Positions 1-6,701 of a DNA stretch of 7,396 bases are shown here, piece by piece. The notes under the pieces were generated by a model. That model saw only the letters and a program-made list of their open reading frames with translations, was not told where the DNA came from and ran no database searches. The translations under genes and the position numbers were made by a program. The DNA lies in NCBI GenBank assembly GCA_003242205.1, contig QGUR01000236.1, positions 1-7,396 of the forward strand. The letters are read 5' to 3'. Each line of letters opens with the position of its first letter. Within the stretch, counting starts at the first letter, position 1. Source of the stretch: Chloroflexota bacterium (lineage in GTDB: Bacteria; Chloroflexota; Anaerolineae; Aggregatilineales; Phototrophicaceae).

Positions 1-115
1 GCGCCTTGAGATACGATGACAGGTAGAGGATGCCGAGCGGCGGGTACGGCTTCATGACCTTGAGTTCGTGCGGGTCTTCGTGGAGGAAATAGCCGTGTGT
101 CAGCAGAATGTCCAC
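1..115 (-). CDS. B12-binding-domain radical SAM protein, N-terminus only (runs off left edge)
   Basis: Only the first 38 codons are in the window. Reading down from a GTG at 115, the peptide begins MDILLTHGYFL, continues through DPHEL, and reaches KPYPPLGILYLSSYLKA. The PYPPLG-LYL-SYL segment is the hallmark first strand and helix of the cobalamin-binding domain (B12-binding, PF02310 type) that precedes the radical SAM domain in BchE-like enzymes. The CxxxCxxC cluster motif would lie outside the window, so the radical SAM part is inferred from family architecture. The GTG start is chosen because AAGGAG (122-127) sits 6 nt upstream and the N-terminus then aligns without gaps with the radical SAM protein at 2251-3786. 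About 18 of 38 positions are identical, so the two are paralogues. The gene follows the unknown protein at 162-1127 after 46 bp and is probably in the same transcript. Confidence 0.82.
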   Translation of the reverse strand, partial: MDILLTHGYFLHEDPHELKVMKPYPPLGILYLSSYLKA

Positions 116-121
116 CCCTGT

Positions 122-127
122 CTCCTT
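122..127 (-). promoter_or_regulatory. Shine-Dalgarno site AAGGAG for the left-edge radical SAM gene
   Basis: On the minus strand AAGGAG lies 6 nt before the GTG at 115. It is one of the strongest ribosome binding sites in the window and decides this GTG as the start. The reading frame here is otherwise too short to be picked up as a gene because it leaves the window. Confidence 0.75.
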
Positions 128-161
128 CCGCCAGATCGACCACGCCGTGGCGTAATTGGTG

Positions 162-1127
162 TCAGGCGCTGCGCGAGCGTCTCAGAAGCAGATCGACCAG
201 CGCCCGCAACAGGCCGCGTCGCCGTTTTCGCCGGGATTGGCGATGCTCATAAATCGGCTCAGATGTTCTTTGCAGCGGTTCGACCGCTGGTGTTGCCCCG
301 TCGGAAGCCGTAGCTCGCTGTTCCTGCGGTTCGGGTGCGATTATGTCTGGCTCGAACGTCGCCTTGTCCGGCTGCGGTTGCTTCGACAGGACTTCCGGTA
401 CGGTGACTGCTTTTACGCTGCTGCGACGCCTGAAAACCGGTTCGGCGATGTTGAAATAGGCTGCCAGATCGAACGCGATGCCGGTTTGGGCCAGTTCAGC
501 GGTCACATCCGCGTTGGAGCCGAAGGCGAAATGCAGAATGGGCAGCCGCTGGTCGCTTAACGCCTCGATCAAAAAAGCGCGGCTGTCGTTCGTCACCGGC
601 AGCGCCAGCCACTCGGCCGGATAGCGCCGGATGAATTCGTCGAGCAGGCTGTTTGCTTCTGCACGCTCGTTTGCGTCCGTGCCGTCAGGCTCTGCGCCTT
701 CCGCTTCCTGTTCGTCGCCGGGTTCGAGTGCCCAGATATGTTCGCGCGACTGGTTTATCTCAAGCGCGTCGATGTCCCCGACCTGCGCTGATACGTTCAG
801 CGTCTCCGCTTGCCGCGCTACCAGATCGGGCAGATGGTCGCGCAGTTCGGATTCCAGTTCGCGGCGTATGGCGATCCCTTCAATGACCGGGATTTCACGC
901 CCGGCATGTTTGCGCCCGCTGTTATAGTGTCGCAGCAGATAGAGATAAGCGCCGAGTGGAAAGCAGTACAGGGCGGGCGCTTCCGGCGTTAGCGGCGTGA
1001 TGTCGTTGACGTAGTTGAAAGCGCGGGCAATCGCGCTGATATCTTTGTTCGAGGTATCGACCGGGCGCACGAATGCGGTGAAATCGCGCCGCTGGTTTCG
1101 GGTGAACAAAAAGTGTTCGTAGCGCAC
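162..1127 (-). CDS. Uncharacterised partner protein of the upstream GTPase (321 aa)
   Basis: I do not recognise a named family. Visible structure: residues 1-115 form a compact alpha/beta-looking domain beginning MRYEHFLFTRNQRRDF, with a run ending YLYLLRHYNSGRKHAGRE and IPVIEGIAI. Residues about 134-160 are an acidic, Gln/Ala-rich linker. Residues about 160-228 form a second small domain (RYPAEWLALPV, PILHFAFGSNADV). Residues 235-293 are a Pro/Glu-rich, probably disordered linker. The last 24 residues contain RRKRRRGLL followed by LVDLLLRRSR, a polybasic amphipathic helix that could bind membrane or nucleic acid (inference). No signal peptide or membrane span is seen. I chose the GTG at 1127, with GGGAGG 7 nt upstream, over the TTG at 1148, which has no ribosome site although it overlaps the previous stop as TTGA. 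The gene lies 17 bp after the GTPase gene, so joint translation and function are likely. Bacterial GTPases with dedicated associated proteins are known from conflict systems; membership here is only a hypothesis. Confidence 0.8.
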   Translation of the reverse strand: MRYEHFLFTRNQRRDFTAFVRPVDTSNKDISAIARAFNYVNDITPLTPEAPALYCFPLGAYLYLLRHYNSGRKHAGREIPVIEGIAIRRELESELRDHLPDLVARQAETLNVSAQVGDIDALEINQSREHIWALEPGDEQEAEGAEPDGTDANERAEANSLLDEFIRRYPAEWLALPVTNDSRAFLIEALSDQRLPILHFAFGSNADVTAELAQTGIAFDLAAYFNIAEPVFRRRSSVKAVTVPEVLSKQPQPDKATFEPDIIAPEPQEQRATASDGATPAVEPLQRTSEPIYEHRQSRRKRRRGLLRALVDLLLRRSRSA

Positions 1128-1134
1128 CGGCCGG

Positions 1135-1140
1135 CCTCCC
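1135..1140 (-). promoter_or_regulatory. Shine-Dalgarno site GGGAGG fixing the start at 1127
   Basis: GGGAGG on the minus strand stands 7 nt before a GTG at 1127. The longer reading from TTG at 1148 has the pyrimidine-rich TTTCCCTCGTCCC immediately upstream and no plausible ribosome site, so the shorter start is preferred. Confidence 0.6.
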
Positions 1141-1144
1141 GCGT

Positions 1145-2161
1145 TCAAGGGACGAGGGAAATCATCTTCTGGTTGGCAACGCTGGTAACGGCGCGAATCT
1201 TGGGCTCCAGTTCCTGCAACCGCGCTGCCACAGCCTGCCGTTCCTGATGCAGCTCGCGGATCGTGCGGCCGCGTAAAATCTTGTTCAGCACGTTGCGATT
1301 GAGCTTGTTCAGCCGCGCCGCCAGATCCTGTTCCTGTTCTTCCAGCGTCAGGGCAATCCGGTCGAGTTCGTTGCCGATGGCGTACAGGAACGGATAGTGA
1401 ATGTTCTCCGGCATCGGCGAGCGGTCGAGGCTGATCGTGGCGAGGTCGTATCCCTGTCCCGGGTCGATCACCGAAGCGTTGCCATCGCCGACGATCGACA
1501 CGGGCAGGATCGCCGCTGGATACATCCAGGGCGGTATCCGGCTGGTTGGCGCGCGTAGCTCGGCGATAAACTGGGTGACGCCGCGAAAAACGGTGCGCGC
1601 TTTCTCGTACAGCGCGCGATAGTTGTCGGCCTTATATTCAGGCGGCAGGATGTCGGCTTTTGTCAGCACCAGCGTGATGGTCACGCCGCTTTCTGCGCCC
1701 GGCCCGCGAAACTTATAGTTGTTCAGTAGATTGAAGATGTAGGCCGACGATGTCAACAATTCCGCTTCGATCTGCGGGCGCGTGGCGATGATATAGGCAT
1801 CGGCGACAATGATGAAGGCATTGCTCTCCTGAATGTCCGCGTGAAGCTGCGCGGCTTCCTCGCTCTCATCGCTTGGCACGTTGATCGCGCCGCCCTGATA
1901 GTCGACCCAGCGGAAGTCGGTCACAAACTCGTTCTGAAACAGCAGTCGGAACTCGTCTTCGCGGCGGCCCATCGTCGGGGCGGGCCAGCGTTTTGCCATA
2001 ACAAAATCGCGCCACGGATTGAGATACTTGGTCGTCGTGTCGGCGTCTTTCGCCTCGATGCGAAAGCCGTCGATGCCAGATGCCATCATATACAGCAGGG
2101 CCAGAGTGTAGGTCGTTTTACCCTGACCCGTGCCGCCAAACAACGTCACTTTGAGCGACAT
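1145..2161 (-). CDS. TRAFAC-like P-loop GTPase with C-terminal coiled coil (338 aa)
   Basis: This is a predicted cytosolic GTP-binding switch protein. The P-loop is GGTGQGKTT (residues 9-17), right after the first beta strand (MSLKVTLF). RWPAPT at about 58-63 could be the switch I region with its threonine. DYQGG at 87-91 is the G3/Walker B (DxxGG form), and TKAD at 167-170 after the strand TITLVL is the G4 guanine-specificity motif. PVSIVGDG at 220-227 sits where G5 is expected. DYQGG plus TKAD argue for GTP rather than ATP. Residues about 265-325 are rich in Glu, Gln, Arg and Leu with heptad spacing and should form a coiled coil, a likely contact with the partner or a self-association surface. 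I start at ATG 2161 (AGGA 6 nt upstream), not the in-frame GTG at 2188, which lacks a ribosome site. It is similar in style to GTPases of bacterial accessory/conflict modules that travel with an associated protein, but I cannot assign a named family. The downstream gene is 17 bp away. Confidence 0.85.
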   Translation of the reverse strand: MSLKVTLFGGTGQGKTTYTLALLYMMASGIDGFRIEAKDADTTTKYLNPWRDFVMAKRWPAPTMGRREDEFRLLFQNEFVTDFRWVDYQGGAINVPSDESEEAAQLHADIQESNAFIIVADAYIIATRPQIEAELLTSSAYIFNLLNNYKFRGPGAESGVTITLVLTKADILPPEYKADNYRALYEKARTVFRGVTQFIAELRAPTSRIPPWMYPAAILPVSIVGDGNASVIDPGQGYDLATISLDRSPMPENIHYPFLYAIGNELDRIALTLEEQEQDLAARLNKLNRNVLNKILRGRTIRELHQERQAVAARLQELEPKIRAVTSVANQKMISLVP

Positions 2162-2250
2162 GCCGAGTCCTATCCATTTCTTAAGCACAGGCTGTTAGAG
2201 AGTAACGATTCGGGGAAACGGGTGCAAGCCGGGTAAAAGCATCGTCACCC

Positions 2251-3786
2251 TCATTGTAGCGCCACATTCGGCAAGCGCGTCGGCTCGTGTGGAAGCTGCG
2301 CCAGCCGGTCGAGTTGTGCCATGGCAGCGGGCAGCGTCAGCCGGTGATAAATCATGGCTGCCATGCGTTTCAGGTGCACGGGGCGCAATGCCGCCGGGTT
2401 TAGCAGCAGGCTTTTCAATTCACGCCATGTCTTGCGGGAGCGATAGTCCTTATGCACGACCGTGTGCAACTGGCGGTAAAACTCGGTGCGGAATGGCCCT
2501 CGATACAGCATCGCCAAATCGGCGCTGTCGAGCCAGTTGGCACGCTCTCCCAATTCGTGCTTCACACGTTCATAGAACGGTGTGCCGGGCAGCGGATAGC
2601 TCACACTGATGCCGATATCATCGGGCATCAGGTCGCGTACCATTTTCAGAGTCAGTTCGATGTCTTCGCGCGTCTCGCCCGGATAACCGAACTGGAGAAA
2701 GAAGGCGACCTGAACGCCATGCGCGCGCAGTTTCCGCGTCGCCTCATAAATCTGCTCGACGCGCGTGCCTTTCTGCATCGCGTCGAGAATTTTCTGCGAG
2801 CCGCTTTCCGCGCCAACCCAGACGATTTTCGCGCCCGCACGCGCCAGCGCCGGAATCGTATTGCCGCGCAGCAGCAGGTCCACGCGGTTGAGGCTTTTGA
2901 ACGGAATACGCAAGCCTTCTCGTTCAAGCAGGTCGGCAAAACGCTCGATCCAGCGATCCTGAATGCCCATGATGTCGTCCATAAACCAGATGTGGTCGGG
3001 ATTGAACTCGCGTTTGATCCACAGCATTTCCTCGACCACGTTCTCCGGGCTACGCACGTGATAGCGCTGGCCCCAGATCGGTTTGGCACACCAGTTACAG
3101 TGGAACGGGCAGCCGCGGGTCGTCACCATGTTTATGGACGTGTAGCCGTGATGTTGCAGCCATAAGCGGCGATAGGCGTCGTAATCGACAAGGTCGCGGG
3201 CGGGGAAGGGCAGCGCGTTCAGGTCGTCGAGAACGGGCCGGGGGACGGTGCGCACAACTCGACCATTCGCGTCGCGAAAGGCGATGCCTCGAATGCTGTC
3301 GATGCCCTCCGGCGGGTAGCCGTTGGCTTCCGGGGCCGTTTCACGCACGCGCAGAAAGCCGACCAGTTCGGCCAGCGTTTCCTCGCCTTCGCCGATGAGC
3401 ACAAAATCCGCCCCATGTGTCAGGTATTGCTCAGGATGGTCGGTCATGTCCGACCCGCAGGCGATCGTGATACAGCCCAAACGTTTCGCGGCTTCCAGCA
3501 TGGCAAACGCAGCCTCGCGCATACGCAGCAGGCTCATTTTGCTGAGGTAATTGAAATTGTCTTCGAACAGCACGGCAAACCGCGGTCGCGATTGCTGGAG
3601 CGTGGCCTCCCATGCTTCCGGCCCGGAAGCCAGCATGGCGTCGAACAACGCAACCGAATAGCCGCGCTGCCGCATATAAGCAGCGGCGTAGAGCGTGCCA
3701 AGCGGAGGGTAGGGCTGCATGGCTTCCCACAGCTTGGGATCAAAACGGAGGTAATAGGATTGGCCAAACAGGATATCAACCGTCAT
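2251..3786 (-). CDS. B12-binding-domain radical SAM enzyme (511 aa)
   Basis: Residues 1-150 are a cobalamin-binding Rossmann-like domain: MTVDILFGQSYYL, PYPPLGTLYAAAYM (26-38), a central strand with CGSDMTDHPEQYL, then GADFVLIGEGEETL (125-138), the usual end of the B12 fold. The radical SAM barrel starts near 215, with the 4Fe-4S ligands Cys226, Cys230 and Cys233 in TTRGCPFHCNWC (CxxxCxxC). It is followed by FMDD (268-271), GAESGS (325-330) and GYPGET (367-372), the standard SAM-binding and barrel landmarks. The C-terminal 110 residues are helical and would cover the active site. Family members (BchE-like class B) carry out methylations, cyclisations and rearrangements using S-adenosylmethionine and often cobalamin; the substrate here is unknown. 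The reading frame is open up to 4002, but I start at ATG 3786. Upstream residues overlap the amidohydrolase and are not family-like, whereas an AGGAGA lies 10 nt before this ATG. It overlaps the amidohydrolase gene by 11 bp, implying coupled translation. Confidence 0.93.
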   Translation of the reverse strand: MTVDILFGQSYYLRFDPKLWEAMQPYPPLGTLYAAAYMRQRGYSVALFDAMLASGPEAWEATLQQSRPRFAVLFEDNFNYLSKMSLLRMREAAFAMLEAAKRLGCITIACGSDMTDHPEQYLTHGADFVLIGEGEETLAELVGFLRVRETAPEANGYPPEGIDSIRGIAFRDANGRVVRTVPRPVLDDLNALPFPARDLVDYDAYRRLWLQHHGYTSINMVTTRGCPFHCNWCAKPIWGQRYHVRSPENVVEEMLWIKREFNPDHIWFMDDIMGIQDRWIERFADLLEREGLRIPFKSLNRVDLLLRGNTIPALARAGAKIVWVGAESGSQKILDAMQKGTRVEQIYEATRKLRAHGVQVAFFLQFGYPGETREDIELTLKMVRDLMPDDIGISVSYPLPGTPFYERVKHELGERANWLDSADLAMLYRGPFRTEFYRQLHTVVHKDYRSRKTWRELKSLLLNPAALRPVHLKRMAAMIYHRLTLPAAMAQLDRLAQLPHEPTRLPNVALQ

Positions 3787-4987
3787 GCGCCTGCGTTCTC
3801 CTGTAACCGGGAAGGCGAAACCAGCGCCGGGCGGGGGCAAGAGGTTCGATCTCCAGTCCCGGTTCGACGAGCGTACATTCAAGATATCGTACGGCCAATC
3901 GCCTGTGGATGAGTTTTGGCGCGCCGTCGAGCCGGGCGGGTACGGCCGGCAGGCCGGGAAATCGCGCCATAATTTCCGGATCGCCCACCTGCGGCACACC
4001 ATCTTTCACCACCAGCGCCAGGTCTGAACGGCGCAGGGTTGTGGCCTCGCGCGGGCTATCATCGTTTGCGCGCACGATGATGAAATCGGCCTGTGCGCCC
4101 GACGTGAGCCGCCCGACATTGGTCAGCCGGAGCAGACGCGCCGCATCGGTCGTGACCATTCGCAACAGACGCTCGGCGCTCAGGCCGGAAACCCGGTCGG
4201 CACAGCGCAGTTCGTCCAGCAGGTCGCCGTCTGCGGTCAGCCTGGAATCGCTGCCAAGCGCGACCAAAGGAAAGGCGTCTATCTGCGTTGTGTCGAGTGT
4301 TTGGCCGAGCAGAAACAGATTGCTGGACGGACACCAGACAAGTCCTGGTAAATCGGGTTCGGGCGTGATGCTCACGCCATGCACCAGCACCGTATTCGGC
4401 CCGGCGCAGCCAAGCGCCTTCAAACGCGTGTACTCGGATCGGGCGACTGCATCGGTTCCTTCGGCCAGATGAATCATCCATGGGGCGTCGGGCGGCGTGG
4501 CCGCGTACGATGCCCGGATTTCGTCAGCCGTCGAAAAGTGCAGCGAGTGCGCCCAGCCATAACGCCTGACCACATGGACGGGAAAGCCGGAGTGGAACAG
4601 CAGTTTGTGCGGCGGGTTGTGGTGCGCCACGGTCGTTGCGCCTGCCAGCAGGTTTTTAAGGCCGCCGATAAACAGGCGATCTTTCAGCGGAAAGGCGCGT
4701 AGCGTCCTGAACGGTTCGCTGTTCAGCCGGGCGTTGACGTCGTCGCCCCACTGGTGCGCGTTATCGTAATACTCGCGGAATTTCGTTCGTGGAAAATGGT
4801 TGAGTTCCAGATGGTCGTGCGCGTTGATCAGGCCGGGCAGAACCATGTAGCCGTCGAGGTCGAGCCTGAGCGCGTCTGCGCCTGCGCCAGACTGAAATCT
4901 GGATGCCACGAACAGGTCGCGGCGCGTGAAGCCTTCGCCGGAAGGCTGGAGGACGAGCGCGTTGCGGATATGTAGCGGACGGGCCAT
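3776..4987 (-). CDS. Metal-dependent amidohydrolase, deaminase-like (403 aa)
   Basis: This is a cytosolic hydrolase of the amidohydrolase superfamily (Amidohydro_1, the TRZ/ATZ-SAH deaminase style). After a small beta domain, PGLINAHDHLELN (51-63) provides the HxH metal ligands His57 and His59. HLAEGTD supplies His173 and Glu176, VHGV supplies His203, and LGSDSRLTADGDLLDE supplies Asp247. These match the pattern for a mononuclear metal deaminase or chlorohydrolase, so the active site looks intact. The frame returns to the beta domain with GRLTSGAQADFIIV near residue 315. An extra tail of roughly 60 residues (from about 345) is Pro/Arg-rich and not typical of the catalytic fold. The start ATG has GGGAAG 3 nt upstream, close but usable. 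A TATAAT lies 30 bp before the ATG. It is the first gene of the co-directional run that includes two radical SAM proteins and overlaps the first by 11 bp. The substrate cannot be told; deamination of a purine-, pyrimidine- or guanidine-like group is only a family expectation. Confidence 0.92.
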   Translation of the reverse strand: MARPLHIRNALVLQPSGEGFTRRDLFVASRFQSGAGADALRLDLDGYMVLPGLINAHDHLELNHFPRTKFREYYDNAHQWGDDVNARLNSEPFRTLRAFPLKDRLFIGGLKNLLAGATTVAHHNPPHKLLFHSGFPVHVVRRYGWAHSLHFSTADEIRASYAATPPDAPWMIHLAEGTDAVARSEYTRLKALGCAGPNTVLVHGVSITPEPDLPGLVWCPSSNLFLLGQTLDTTQIDAFPLVALGSDSRLTADGDLLDELRCADRVSGLSAERLLRMVTTDAARLLRLTNVGRLTSGAQADFIIVRANDDSPREATTLRRSDLALVVKDGVPQVGDPEIMARFPGLPAVPARLDGAPKLIHRRLAVRYLECTLVEPGLEIEPLAPARRWFRLPGYRRTQAHDG

Positions 4988-5016
4988 GAGCTTCCCGGCA
5001 AACCAAGCCTGGCCCG

Positions 5017-5022
5017 ATTATA
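5017..5022 (-). promoter_or_regulatory. Candidate -10 box TATAAT ahead of the amidohydrolase operon
   Basis: A perfect TATAAT on the minus strand lies in the 60-bp gap between the DUF47 gene stop and the amidohydrolase start. It would place the transcription start near 5010 with a leader of about 22 nt. The only -35-like sequence is TTGTAG with a 19-nt spacer, which is poor, so this is a plausible but unproven promoter. It would allow the accessory run to be expressed separately from the phosphate pair. Confidence 0.4.
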
Positions 5023-5047
5023 GCGGAACCGACAGTTGTTACTACAA

Positions 5048-5698
5048 TCAGTAAAATTTCATGACTATATCGTTGATGTAATTAGCCGCCTGATCGGTAC
5101 TGCCGACCGCATGAAACATATGCCGGTAGATTTCCCGCAGTTTAAGCATGTTGACGACATCTTTCAGGCTGCGCGGGTCATCGAACAGGTGAGCAAGCGC
5201 CTCGGCGTACAGCACGTCCATGTTGTTCTCGATCGCTTTGACGCGCACGGCATGGGTATCGGCCACATTCGGGTGATGTTCGAGCCGCTCCATCGCCAGA
5301 TGAATTTCTTCCGCGCCGTTGTGCAGCAGTACCGCCATCGCGCGCAGGTAGTCGTTGGGCGCGACGTTGAGGATGTCCATTTCGTTGGTGGTCGAATAGG
5401 CGTAGTCCATGATGTCGTCAATCGCCCGTGAAAGGCCGAACAGGTCCTCACGGTCGATGGGAGTGACGAACGTCCGGTTTAATTCGTCGATCAGAATGCG
5501 CCGAACTTCATCAGCCTGCTTTTCGTAGTCGCGCACCAGGGCAGCGTTCTTCTTACTCGGCTTGTCCATGTAGTCGATGAGCGCCTGCGTGCCTTCGACA
5601 ACGATCGCCGATTGTTGCAGCAGCCGCGCGATAAAGCGGTTCGGCTTGCGGCTGAACAGGTCCTGAATGCGCTGTCGGGTTTTCTTGACTGCGTTCAT
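5048..5698 (-). CDS. DUF47/PhoU-like protein, partner of the PiT transporter (216 aa)
   Basis: This is an all-helical protein of the PhoU_div (DUF47) family, full length for the group. PhoU-type metal-binding motifs appear twice. In the first half they are EKQAD (59-63), DREDLFGLSRAIDDIMD (82-98) and NEMD (105-108). In the second half they are AIENNMDVLYAEAL (155-168), LKLREIYRHMFHAVGSTDQAANYI (start 185), and the close IVMKFY. Known relatives are encoded next to pit genes and are thought to control the transporter or bind metal at the inner face of the membrane; the exact role is unresolved. ATG 5698 overlaps the transporter stop as ATGA (4 bp), and GGAG lies 11 nt upstream, so the two genes are translationally coupled. 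The longer reading up to 6043 merely lies in the transporter gene on another frame. Here the DUF47 gene follows pit, whereas the better known order (orfA-pit of Sinorhizobium) is the reverse. Confidence 0.93.
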   Translation of the reverse strand: MNAVKKTRQRIQDLFSRKPNRFIARLLQQSAIVVEGTQALIDYMDKPSKKNAALVRDYEKQADEVRRILIDELNRTFVTPIDREDLFGLSRAIDDIMDYAYSTTNEMDILNVAPNDYLRAMAVLLHNGAEEIHLAMERLEHHPNVADTHAVRVKAIENNMDVLYAEALAHLFDDPRSLKDVVNMLKLREIYRHMFHAVGSTDQAANYINDIVMKFY

Positions 5699-6681
5699 GT
5701 AAGCACTTTCTCCGTAAGAATATAGGCAATCGCCGCTACGATGCCGGCGGACGGAATCGTCAGCAGCCAGCCCACAAAGATATTGCGGACGACGCCCCAG
5801 CGTACTTTCTGAATGCGATCCGCGCTTCCCGCGCCGACAATCGCCGAGGTGACCACCTGCGATCCGCTCACCGGGCCGCCCAGCAACGCCGCGCCAAAAA
5901 TCACTGCTCCCGAAGCGACCTGCGCGCCAAAGCCATGAATGGGGCGAATCTTGTAAAACTTGCCACCCAGCGTGTGGATCAGCTTCCAGCCGCCGGCCAG
6001 CGTGCCAAGGCCGATTGTCCCGGCGCTCATCGCGATGACCCATGACGGAATATCGGTAGTGGGCAGGAAATCCAGTGTATAAAGGCCGAGCGTAACCGTT
6101 CCCATGATCTTCTGGCCGTCGTTGGCTCCGAAAGCAATCGCCATGAACAGCGACACAAGCACCTGGCCACGCCGGAACCAGTTGTTGATGTGTGGTGTCG
6201 CTGATGATGCCAGATTGTAAAACAGCCGCACGAGCCAGTAGCCGGCGATCAGGCCGAGCACCGGCGAGAGGAACAGCGCGATCAGCGTCTTTGACAGGCC
6301 CGGTATAAGGACGGCCTCAAAGCCTTCGCTGATGATGGCTGCACCGACCAGCCCGCCGATGAGCGCTTGGGAAATGCTGGACGGCACACGCAGCCAGAGC
6401 GTCAGCGTGCTCCAGATAATCGCGCCGGCCAGCCCGGCAATGACCACGTTCGCGGTACGCGCGTCGGGCGCGATCAGGTCGTTGGCAATGGTACTGGCGA
6501 CCGCCACGCCGAGTACGAACGGCCCCAGAATGATGCCGGTGGCAGCCAGCAGCAGCGCCCACCGCGGGCCGAGCGCCCGCGACGAGATCATGGTGCTGAC
6601 AATGGCAGCAGAACCATGTTGACCGTTGACGTAACCGTAGATGACGGCCAGCACAAGGATTGCAATCAATGACGGATGCAT
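5695..6681 (-). CDS. pit: PiT-family inorganic phosphate transporter, short form (328 aa)
   Basis: This is an inner-membrane low-affinity phosphate symporter (PHO4 family) of about ten hydrophobic spans. It shows the inverted-repeat motifs: AVIYGYVNGQHGSAAIVST (12-30) with MISSRAL in repeat one, and AIAFGANDGQKIMG (181-194) in repeat two. VPSSISQALIGGLVGA (99-114) and GGPVSGSQVVTSAIVG (268-283) are the paired P-S-S/P-V-S re-entrant loops. RWGVVRNIFVGWLLTIP (294-310) is also family-typical. The total is close to other DUF47-linked short PiT proteins and well under the roughly 500 residues of E. coli PitA. The first repeat shows Gly at the position (23) that is normally Asp in NGFHDAAN, and Ala at 26 where Asn is usual. 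Gln replaces the common His at 105 and 275. Thus phosphate as substrate is likely by family and partner gene, but coupling may differ. ATG 6681 has a weak AGG 7 nt upstream. The gene is immediately preceded by the Pho-box-like array. Confidence 0.9.
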   Translation of the reverse strand: MHPSLIAILVLAVIYGYVNGQHGSAAIVSTMISSRALGPRWALLLAATGIILGPFVLGVAVASTIANDLIAPDARTANVVIAGLAGAIIWSTLTLWLRVPSSISQALIGGLVGAAIISEGFEAVLIPGLSKTLIALFLSPVLGLIAGYWLVRLFYNLASSATPHINNWFRRGQVLVSLFMAIAFGANDGQKIMGTVTLGLYTLDFLPTTDIPSWVIAMSAGTIGLGTLAGGWKLIHTLGGKFYKIRPIHGFGAQVASGAVIFGAALLGGPVSGSQVVTSAIVGAGSADRIQKVRWGVVRNIFVGWLLTIPSAGIVAAIAYILTEKVLT

Positions 6682-6701
6682 TCACGTACCTGGCAGGCAA
6701 G

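Noticed and set aside
140..150. Perfect inverted repeat CCACG-C-CGTGG in the 46-bp gap before the left-edge gene
   Set aside because: It is short, has a single central base so cannot form a hairpin, and such palindromes are expected by chance in GC-rich DNA; there is no second copy to support an operator.
2162..2188. GTG start at 2188 adding nine residues to the GTPase
   Set aside because: No ribosome site precedes it, and P-loop GTPases of this kind normally begin a few residues before the first strand, as the ATG at 2161 does.
2231..2250. Possible terminator hairpin after the radical SAM gene
   Set aside because: The stem is only GGGT/ACCC with a 12-nt loop and no following T-run, so it is too weak to call. 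I see no intrinsic terminator anywhere in the window.
2162..2250. Promoter in the 89-bp gap ahead of the GTPase gene (TTGCAC-17 bp-TACTCT)
   Set aside because: The spacing is right, but each hexamer matches the consensus at only three of six positions, so it is not better than chance.
2452..3165. Plus-strand open frame of 237 codons
   Set aside because: It is antisense to the radical SAM gene, has no family-like motifs, and arises from GC-rich codon structure; the same holds for the long plus-strand frames at 3909-4472 and 3415-3912.
3787..4002. N-terminal extension of the radical SAM protein to 583 residues
   Set aside because: These 72 residues lie inside the amidohydrolase gene in another frame, do not resemble a B12-binding domain start, and the ATG at 3786 gives an N-terminus that aligns with its paralogue at the left edge.
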